Source: Bacteroidota bacterium
GTDB taxonomy: Bacteria; Bacteroidota; Bacteroidia; NORP154
Length of the DNA stretch: 47,220 bases
Direction: 5' to 3'
NCBI GenBank assembly: GCA_022572355.1
Contig: JACZWC010000035.1
Span: forward strand, 1-47,220
Within the stretch, counting starts at the first letter, position 1; the number at the start of each line of letters is the position of its first letter. The position numbers were made by a program, and so were the translations under genes. Below the pieces are notes generated by a model, which saw nothing but the letters and a program-made list of their open reading frames with translations, searched no databases and was not told where the DNA came from. Of the stretch, positions 7,868 to 15,025 are shown in pieces.

Positions 7868-10705
7868 ATGATTAGAAGTAAAATATTTTCCATCTTCCTG
7901 GTACTTGTTCTGATCTTTACCTGCAGCGAGCTCTTTGCCCAAATTACACTCAAGGGCAAAGTATCAGACAGATCGAACAAAGAATCACTTATTGGATCAA
8001 ACGTGGTGATTAAGGGAACGACTAGGGGAACAACTACTGACATTGATGGTAAATTTGAATTGCAGGTAGATTCACTGCCCGTTAAGCTGGTGGTCACCTT
8101 TGTTGGCTATGGCAAAAAGGAAATTCTTGTTGAGACTGAAGGGCAGCCTATAAATATTGATATGGAAATCACCGTTTTCGCCGGACAGGAAATTGTTGTG
8201 TCAGCATCTCGTGTTAGCGAAACAATTATGGAGTCGGCAATTTCTATCCAGAAGATGAACGCAAAAGAGATTCAGGAATCAGCTTCTGGAGACTTTTATC
8301 AAGGACTGGGAAATTTGCAGGGTGTAGATGTTACATCTGCCAGTATGGGGTTTAAAGTTATCAGTACAAGGGGATTTAATACCACTTCTCCAGTGCGTTC
8401 TGTGCAGATGATAGATGGCATGGACAACCAGGCTCCGGGTTTGAACTTCCCCGTTGGAAACCTGCTGGGAGCATCTGAGCTCGATCTTGAAAAGGTGGAG
8501 TTAATTTCTGGCGCTGCTTCAGCGCTTTATGGCCCAAGTGCCATGCAAGGAGTTATAAGTATGACAACGAAGAATCCTTATGATTACAAGGGGTTGAGCG
8601 CTATGGTTAAAGGCGGTTCACAAAATTTGCTCATTGGGCAATTTCGCTATGCAAATACCCTCGATCAAAAAGACAAACTGGCAATCAAGATAACTTTTGC
8701 ACATCAGCAAGCAACTGACTGGACTGCCGATGATCCCGAGGCCAATCGTTATGGCGATATAGAGGTTGACGACCTTAATTTAAGCGCAATAGTTACTCAG
8801 GCTCAATTTGATGAGACATTGACACAAGAAGAGCGTGATGATTTTATAGCCTTGAACAATTATCTTGGATTGGTTAGCCCTGCGGCTGTACCAGGAAAGA
8901 TTGATATCAAAGCGCCTGGTTATATGGAGGCAGATTTGGCAGATTATGGAACCAGAAGTACCAAAATTGGTGCGGGAATATATTACAGACTAAAGGATTC
9001 ATTACAGGTTTCGTACGAATATAAATATGGAAATGGCACAGCCATCTACCAGGGAACAAATCGTTATAGTATCAATGGCATTCGATTTCATCAGCATAAA
9101 TTAGAACTGAAGGGTAAGAATTTTTTCGTTCGTGGGTACACCACTATAGAAAATGCTGGGGATTCGTATGACATTGTGTTTACGGGAATTAATATTTCAA
9201 AAGCAAATATTGCGGATTACGTATCGGAATACTTGTCTTCTTACTTTGATAGCATCGGTGGCATAAAATTGTACTCCAATGATTTTGAAGATGCAGTAAA
9301 ACCAGAAAAAATTGCACTCGCACACAGCTATGCAAAGGCAAACGCTGAAACACAATGGTATGCCGTTGGCTCCGCCAAATTTGATTCTACCCGAAAGTCA
9401 ATCCTCAACAATGCCAACCTGCAGAAGGGTTCAAAATTTGTGGATGCCTCTTCACTTCAGCACCTGGAGTTTCAGTACAATTTTGATATGATCAGCTTTG
9501 CGGATATTATTGCCGGCGCCAATTTCAGGAGGTATGATCCGAATTCTTACGGTACCATTTTTGAGGATACGCTGGTAAATTTTGGTGATACATTGGCGGA
9601 TGGACAGCCTGATATCAAAGCGGATTTTGTCAATATAGGTGTGTATGAGTACGGGGGCTATGTGCAGGTGATGAAGCGAATATTCAAGGATAAGCTGAAG
9701 TTATCCGGATCAATAAGAGCAGACAAGAGCCAGAACTATGACGCTCAAATTTCTCCGAGAGTTTCAGCGGTTTATACGCACAACAATCACAACTTTAGGA
9801 TATCAGGACAATCAGCATTCCGTCCTCCAACATTACAGGATCAATACTTGCTAATTGATCTGGGTCCTATTAAACTCAATGGAAATTTGAATGGATCGGG
9901 AAACTTATCAAAAGACGGAGAAGTCGTGCCATTTTATACGCTTGAATCGGCGAAAGATTTTAAAGCTATGTATGATTCCGTGGATGCTAACGGCAACTAC
10001 ATTGGAACTGTTCAACCCGGATTGTTAGAGACGATCATAATAGACCCAATCAAACCGGAACGATTGATGTTGCTTGAGGTTGGATACAAAGGAATAATTG
10101 GAAAAGGGCTTTATGTAGATGTGATGGCATATTACAGTGTCTATAAAGATTTTATTGGCAATACCCGGGTTGCATTGCCTGATGGCGATGCTGTTGCTGG
10201 TGAAGAGAGCGGGCAGGATGCAATTATGACCGGCGACATGCAGCCATATCAAATACCCGTGAATGCAAAACAGAGTGTTATCGCCTATGGAGCTTCAGCG
10301 GGAATCAGTTATTATTTTGGCAAGGGTCTGATGGCCAAGTTTAATTATACCTATGCTCAGCTGGATACATCGGGATTAACAGACGATATCATTCCGGGAT
10401 TTAATACCCCGAGAAATAAATTTAATATTGGATTAGTGGGAACCAAAGTCTGGAAGGAATTTGGTTTTAGTATCAACTATAAGTGGATAGAGAAGTTCAG
10501 ATGGGAGAGTTCATTCGGAGACGGAGACATTCCATCCTATAATTTATTGGACATCCAGTTGAACTATCATTTCACTGATTTGTTCTCCACCTTACGCATA
10601 GGTGCTTCGAACCTCTTCGAAAACAAACATATCGAAGCTTATGGTGCTCCCAAGGTCGGAAGAATATTCTATGCTTCCTGGGCATTCCATTTTGATGATT
10701 TTTAG
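7868..10705 (+). CDS. TonB-dependent receptor with carboxypeptidase-like regulatory domain
   Basis: 945 residues. A signal peptide (about 1-25, ending FAQ) is followed by a carboxypeptidase-regulatory-like (CarboxypepD_reg) domain with KGKVSDRSNKESLIGSNV and DIDGKFEL. Next comes the TonB plug (about 110-240: MIDGMDNQAPG, VELISGAASALYGPSAMQGV) and a 22-strand-type barrel ending in an aromatic strand (WAFHFDDF). It should take up a ligand across the outer membrane using TonB energy. The ligand is unknown: no SusD partner lies next to it, which argues against a classical glycan-uptake SusCD pair, and siderophore, vitamin or peptide uptake are possible. The neighbouring upstream gene encodes a DUF4159 protein. 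Confidence 0.9.
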   Translation: MIRSKIFSIFLVLVLIFTCSELFAQITLKGKVSDRSNKESLIGSNVVIKGTTRGTTTDIDGKFELQVDSLPVKLVVTFVGYGKKEILVETEGQPINIDMEITVFAGQEIVVSASRVSETIMESAISIQKMNAKEIQESASGDFYQGLGNLQGVDVTSASMGFKVISTRGFNTTSPVRSVQMIDGMDNQAPGLNFPVGNLLGASELDLEKVELISGAASALYGPSAMQGVISMTTKNPYDYKGLSAMVKGGSQNLLIGQFRYANTLDQKDKLAIKITFAHQQATDWTADDPEANRYGDIEVDDLNLSAIVTQAQFDETLTQEERDDFIALNNYLGLVSPAAVPGKIDIKAPGYMEADLADYGTRSTKIGAGIYYRLKDSLQVSYEYKYGNGTAIYQGTNRYSINGIRFHQHKLELKGKNFFVRGYTTIENAGDSYDIVFTGINISKANIADYVSEYLSSYFDSIGGIKLYSNDFEDAVKPEKIALAHSYAKANAETQWYAVGSAKFDSTRKSILNNANLQKGSKFVDASSLQHLEFQYNFDMISFADIIAGANFRRYDPNSYGTIFEDTLVNFGDTLADGQPDIKADFVNIGVYEYGGYVQVMKRIFKDKLKLSGSIRADKSQNYDAQISPRVSAVYTHNNHNFRISGQSAFRPPTLQDQYLLIDLGPIKLNGNLNGSGNLSKDGEVVPFYTLESAKDFKAMYDSVDANGNYIGTVQPGLLETIIIDPIKPERLMLLEVGYKGIIGKGLYVDVMAYYSVYKDFIGNTRVALPDGDAVAGEESGQDAIMTGDMQPYQIPVNAKQSVIAYGASAGISYYFGKGLMAKFNYTYAQLDTSGLTDDIIPGFNTPRNKFNIGLVGTKVWKEFGFSINYKWIEKFRWESSFGDGDIPSYNLLDIQLNYHFTDLFSTLRIGASNLFENKHIEAYGAPKVGRIFYASWAFHFDDF

Positions 10706-10813
10706 TTTCAATGGGTAACTAATCTCCTTTTGCGGCGGTGCTGCTCTTTTGGTGATCCCGATTACCGATATATTGCTTCTGGCCACAGGCTTTTCTGGCT
10801 TATTGTTTTTTGG

Positions 10814-10841
10814 CCAGCAGCCAGCAGCCAGCAGCCAGCAG
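10814..10841. repeat. Four tandem copies of CCAGCAG
   Basis: Four perfect 7-base copies lie in the 215-base gap between the TonB receptor and the convergent SDR gene. The rest of this gap shows no convincing gene. Confidence 0.9.
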
Positions 10842-10920
10842 CTTATTCAGGGATGGTACCTAACATATCAGGGTCTTGGCTCACGTTTCCAAACCGTATT
10901 TCTAGAATGTGCGTTGATAA

Positions 10921-11715
10921 TTACGGCCGCTTGTAACTGGTCTTAAAAACCATCCATTCTACGATGGAAGGGAATAAGCGGTTAAACCATACCACTACCG
11001 CCAATAAGAAAGGAATGATCACATAATTTCTAGGTGACCGGATACAATTGTGTATTGATTTGGCCACTTGTTCAGGCGTGAGCGTACCAAAGAGAACCGA
11101 TATTTTAGGAACTCTTTCTTCGCTGCCGGGATTGTTATCAAAGTAGCTGGAAGACACTTTTGCAGCCACCAGCATAGATACGCTTATCCTGGTACCGTTC
11201 ATGTCAGCCCTCAATGCGTCATTAAAGCCCCTCAATGCCCATCGTGCACCGGTATATCCACTCGCACCTGGGAACGCCATCAAACTGGCCGGAGAGTTTA
11301 CATTGATAATATGCCCGGTATTGCGTTGAAGCATTTCTTCGATAAAGGCACGTGTTGTATGAAATGCGGCAAAATATGGAACGCTCATCATCTGCTCCAT
11401 TTCGGCACTGTCGGTTTCTTCAATAAATAACCACCTACCCATGCCGGCGTTGTTGATGATCACATCGGGAATACCCACTTGAGATTTAATTCGCTCTGCG
11501 ACGCTGTTGATCTGATTGAAATCAGATAGATCCACTGGGTATATGGAGGCTTTTCCACCTTGGGATTCAATGGTATCTGCTACTTCTCTCAATGCGGATT
11601 CTCCTCTGGCTTGTAGGACAACATGTGCACCAAGCCCTCCTAATAAAAGGGCACATGCCTTGCCAATGCCGCTGGAGGCGCCGGTGATCAAAACTATTTT
11701 TCTTTCTATGTTCAT
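10921..11715 (-). CDS. Short-chain dehydrogenase/reductase (SDR) with Arg in the catalytic Lys position
   Basis: 264 residues, a classical SDR. The cofactor motif TGASSGIG is at 11-18 and NNAG at 88-91. The catalytic Ser is most likely Ser141 and the catalytic Tyr is Tyr154. The usual YxxxK is YTGAR here, so position 158 is Arg instead of Lys. After the Rossmann core a hydrophobic stretch (about 231-255, VIIPFLLAVVVW) could associate with the membrane, as in some lipid-metabolising SDRs. The substrate is unknown. The gene converges on the TonB receptor gene and stands alone, with a 370-base repeat-filled gap upstream. Confidence 0.88.
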   Translation of the reverse strand: MNIERKIVLITGASSGIGKACALLLGGLGAHVVLQARGESALREVADTIESQGGKASIYPVDLSDFNQINSVAERIKSQVGIPDVIINNAGMGRWLFIEETDSAEMEQMMSVPYFAAFHTTRAFIEEMLQRNTGHIINVNSPASLMAFPGASGYTGARWALRGFNDALRADMNGTRISVSMLVAAKVSSSYFDNNPGSEERVPKISVLFGTLTPEQVAKSIHNCIRSPRNYVIIPFLLAVVVWFNRLFPSIVEWMVFKTSYKRP

Positions 11716-11781
11716 GACTCAAGGTGAATTCAGGGTATGTAAAATATTAAGATGTTATCCTCCAATATGTAAAAGTTAATG

Positions 11782-11870
11782 GAACGCCGATAACGCCGAT
11801 TGAGCGGATTATCACGGATTATTCACGCATGTATCAGCGCAGATCCGCGAAATCCGTGTCATCCGCGTTC
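11782..11870. repeat. Intergenic imperfect inverted repeat of the ATCCGTGTCATCCGCGTTC type
   Basis: The left arm starts GAACGCCGATAACGCCGATT and the right arm ends ATCCGTGTCATCCGCGTTC; reversed, the right arm aligns with the left at roughly 70 percent by eye. It lies within the 370-base gap 11716-12085, which also holds the repeat at 11971-12035 and no convincing gene. Confidence 0.55.
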
Positions 11871-11970
11871 TATTGTCAAAAACACATCAGGCAAATATAT
11901 GGATATACCTCGTTCTTCCTACTCCGTAAAAGAAGAGGTGGGTGCGGTAAATATCCGCTTTAGCCAGAAA

Positions 11971-12035
11971 GTCACAAAGGAACGAAATAGCACAAAGTCC
12001 ACAGTGATTTCTTGGTGCCTTAGAGCCTTTGTGGC
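11971..12035. repeat. Intergenic inverted repeat of the CACAAAGG type
   Basis: The left arm GTCACAAAGGAACGAAATAG and the right arm CTTAGAGCCTTTGTGGC are imperfect reverse complements. It belongs with the repeats at 7041-7126 and 25197-25293. It is located downstream of the glycosyltransferase gene on the minus strand and might end its transcript. Confidence 0.5.
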
Positions 12036-12085
12036 ATTTTGCAACCTGTTTTTAAAAGTGATGTGGAACTAATTTAGTCTTCAAA

Positions 12086-13342
12086 CTAATAGGTACGTTT
12101 TTCAAGTCCTTGAGGGCGACAATAAGCCAGTAATCCTATCAATATGAACACGCCATAGGTAAGTACCTTATAGTGATCATAATAACTCCTGAACTCTCCT
12201 AAGATAAAAGTGCTGCTCATCAGCAAATAGCCCATAAAAAAAAGCGCCATGACACCATATCCCAATGCTGGCTTTTTCCATTCGTTATTAAAGAAGGACT
12301 GAACAAAATAATAGACGAGATAAGTAACCGCCGGAAACGCGAAGTAAAAAGCATATTGCTGTTGATGAGGGAAAATCAATGGAATGACAAGCAGGATGTA
12401 ACTGAGCTCGTAAAGTACTTGCACACGATCCTTCTCAACCTTAAAAGGAGCAGCTTTTAAGAAATATAGAGTTGCGCCAATAAAAATCACCCGTGCAATG
12501 TTAATGACCATCCCCAAATGCTCAGCGCTCAAGTTCATGATGTTTCTTTTCAAATCCATTGAATGAACGTTTCCGGCGTTTTCCAACAATAATGTCGCCA
12601 GCAGTGTAGTGATAGAGTGAAAACTCCGCTCTGATACATCGAGTAAATGTTCTGGATTGCTGGGATTTAACAGGTTCCATCTATCCTGCAGCAATGCAAA
12701 ATGATAGTCGTAGCCAATAAACAGCCCCGGTAGAATAAGAAATACGAAAAATGCAATTAGTGCGTAGATTGTGGCTTTGTATTGGCCTCTATATAATAGA
12801 TAGGGTAGCAGTACAATGGGCAGCAATTTAATGTTGATACTCAATGCGATCAAGGAACCCCCCAACACATTTCTCTTATTTTGAATTTGGTTAATGCCCT
12901 CCAATGCCAGATAGAGAATGAAGATTGTCATTTGCCCATACCGAAGATTATCGGTAATGAACCTGAGCATAAAAACGAATACGATAAAGGAAAATAACCG
13001 CAACAGCTTAGGATCAAGACTCTCCACTGGCAAAAAAGAACAGATGATCTTCCATGTACGCCAGGCGAAGTACATATTTGCAGCCATCCACACGGTGGTG
13101 GCTATGTAATCTGGTAGTAGCGCCAAAGGATACATTAACAGGGCGAACAATACACTGTAGTAATAGTGGAACCATTCCTTGTATTTTATCAGATATATTG
13201 ATTCGCCATCTATGAGATCCCGGGAGGCCGCCATAAAGATTCTCAGATCATTATCATTATGTGCATTAGCGATGAGGTATAAGACAATGATAATACCGGC
13301 AACAATCTCTTTCCAATATGATTTCAGATATGCAGTATTCAT
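12086..13342 (-). CDS. GT87 (DUF2029) family membrane glycosyltransferase
   Basis: 418 residues with about ten hydrophobic helices. The segment HNDNDLRIFMAASRDLIDG after the first helix is the periplasmic acidic loop expected of GT-C enzymes, and the order of helices with LYLALEG and LLPIVLLPYLLYRG fits the GT87/DUF2029 family. These enzymes take a mannose or other sugar from a polyprenyl-phosphate donor and act on the outer face of the inner membrane. The acceptor is unknown. The gene overlaps the upstream GT-C gene by 4 bases (13339-13342), so the two are translationally coupled and probably act in one pathway, such as a surface glycolipid or glycoprotein glycan. Confidence 0.75.
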   Translation of the reverse strand: MNTAYLKSYWKEIVAGIIIVLYLIANAHNDNDLRIFMAASRDLIDGESIYLIKYKEWFHYYYSVLFALLMYPLALLPDYIATTVWMAANMYFAWRTWKIICSFLPVESLDPKLLRLFSFIVFVFMLRFITDNLRYGQMTIFILYLALEGINQIQNKRNVLGGSLIALSINIKLLPIVLLPYLLYRGQYKATIYALIAFFVFLILPGLFIGYDYHFALLQDRWNLLNPSNPEHLLDVSERSFHSITTLLATLLLENAGNVHSMDLKRNIMNLSAEHLGMVINIARVIFIGATLYFLKAAPFKVEKDRVQVLYELSYILLVIPLIFPHQQQYAFYFAFPAVTYLVYYFVQSFFNNEWKKPALGYGVMALFFMGYLLMSSTFILGEFRSYYDHYKVLTYGVFILIGLLAYCRPQGLEKRTY

Positions 13343-14802
13343 TTTTCCACCTTTGGAGTTGATCGAATTTCATATACTTTCCAAAATCTGGTCCTCTCAA
13401 CCCAGTTGTTAATATTAAAGTGCTTCACCCAATCCGGTAATCCGCTGTACACCAGCCGGTGATTCTCATTTAATATTTCTTCTTCCTCAGGATTTTTGGT
13501 AATGTACAACTTAACCACATCCGGATTGGCTATCACATCATCAAAGGATTCCAGTTTTTTCAGGCGCAACGTTTTTCGCTTGTAAAATGTGACTTCATTC
13601 TCTTCCATGTATGGGTTGGTCTCCGTGGCGTATAGCGTAATTGGCTCTGTGTATTCGAAATACAGTGTTTCAAATAATGAAATTGCGTTGTTGGCAGGTT
13701 TCAGAGACACAACCGCAAGAGCTGCGAAATTAACAACCCAAAATATGGCCAGAATGATAGGAATGGCTTTACTTTGGATCAACAGTGATTTACCCCAACG
13801 ATTGTTCACCAGTTCGGCAGCTTCAAAAATGAACCAGGGGAACAAGGGAATTAACGGAAACATAAAGCGGATATCCTTATGAGACATCAATAGATGAGCT
13901 AAAATAAATGGAAGGGCCGTCCAGCTCAGTATGCTTTTCGGTTTAAAGATGAAAACCAGCCCTATCGCTCCGAGGAAGAGAAGGCTAAAGGGCGGAATCA
14001 TCTGTATAAATCCATTGGAGAAATAGAACCACCAGGGTTCAGCCCCGAAGGTTGCTGCCCGTCCCAATACCACCTGGTGCATAAAGTAACCGTACATAGG
14101 AAAGGACCAATTTCCATAAAACCAGCGGTCAATTACCGCTCCAATACCGATGGTCAATAAGATCCCAAAAGTTAAGGCCACCATGTGTTTGATCTTATCT
14201 TTTTGAATGAAGAACATCCACAACATCAGGCCGAATACCATCAGCCCAACCTGGTTTCTGAATAGGAAAGCTGCACCGAATATCATGCCAACGGACAACC
14301 ACCTTAAAGCCCCTGCTCCAAGTCTAAGTTGTAACAATGAAATACCCATGAGAAAGAATGTTCCTGCCCAGCTCTCTGAAGAGAACCTCACATTGATGAA
14401 CACGGAGAACCAGAGCAACAAAGAGCATAAGACAAAGCCCGTCTTCCATTTTGCATCTACTTTGTTGATAAATGCCCTCAAAAAAAGGTGAATACTGAAC
14501 AGTGAAATGGCCGCAGAGAGTAAGCGTAGAAATGTGGCAAGTGAAAACGGACTGGAGATACCCAGGGTATTGAGAAAGAGCGATGAAACGTATGCGATGC
14601 CAGGTTGAAGGGCAGACCTTATCTGTAACTGGTACTCCCATGACAAGGTGGAGCCATCTGTTAAACCCAACTTGGTTCCGGCGTATTCCAGTATCTGAAA
14701 ATGTTCATCGGCATGGTAGTGCCCAACCGAAAAAAAACCGGCAATAGTATATATCAGAATACTGAGCAGAAAGATTTTTCTAATGCCCGTCATGCCATTC
14801 AT
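13339..14802 (-). CDS. GT22-like (Alg9/PIG-B type) membrane mannosyltransferase
   Basis: 487 residues with roughly ten membrane helices and a C-terminal hydrophilic part of about 100 residues. After the first helix comes HYHADEHFQILEYA with Asp32 and Glu33, then WEYQLQIRSALQP (55-67). This HxDExFQ...WEY...RS...P arrangement is typical of the GT22 Alg9/Alg12/PIG-B family, which transfers mannose from dolichol- or polyprenyl-phosphate mannose. It is the first gene of a two-gene minus-strand operon with the GT87-like gene. Donor and acceptor are inferred from the family only. No other glycan genes are adjacent. Confidence 0.75.
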   Translation of the reverse strand: MNGMTGIRKIFLLSILIYTIAGFFSVGHYHADEHFQILEYAGTKLGLTDGSTLSWEYQLQIRSALQPGIAYVSSLFLNTLGISSPFSLATFLRLLSAAISLFSIHLFLRAFINKVDAKWKTGFVLCSLLLWFSVFINVRFSSESWAGTFFLMGISLLQLRLGAGALRWLSVGMIFGAAFLFRNQVGLMVFGLMLWMFFIQKDKIKHMVALTFGILLTIGIGAVIDRWFYGNWSFPMYGYFMHQVVLGRAATFGAEPWWFYFSNGFIQMIPPFSLLFLGAIGLVFIFKPKSILSWTALPFILAHLLMSHKDIRFMFPLIPLFPWFIFEAAELVNNRWGKSLLIQSKAIPIILAIFWVVNFAALAVVSLKPANNAISLFETLYFEYTEPITLYATETNPYMEENEVTFYKRKTLRLKKLESFDDVIANPDVVKLYITKNPEEEEILNENHRLVYSGLPDWVKHFNINNWVERTRFWKVYEIRSTPKVEK

Positions 14803-15025
14803 ATTCTATGTGTAATAGAAAAAATTCGTCACAAAACACTGCTGAGTAAAACGTCTTTTGGTTACGAAGCCCGTTTCGTTTTGCGTTATTCGGTGACGTT
14901 ATTATTACGTTGGACGTTACCGTTTTACGATACGCGCTTCTTTACCGATCAACGAACTACTAGAAATTAGCACTTTGATTGTGGATTACAAGAACAAGAA
15001 TAGGTGAAAAAAGGAGACGGTTGAA

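Noticed and set aside
7868..10705. SusC identity for the first TonB receptor
   Set aside because: No SusD gene is adjacent and no SusC-specific signature was recognised, so only a general TonB-dependent receptor call is made.
10730..10946. Two small reading frames after the TonB receptor gene
   Set aside because: They cross the CCAGCAG repeat and run into the convergent SDR gene, with no domain or promoter support.
11800..12072. 90-codon reading frame in the 370-base gap
   Set aside because: It runs through two inverted repeats and its product has no recognisable feature.
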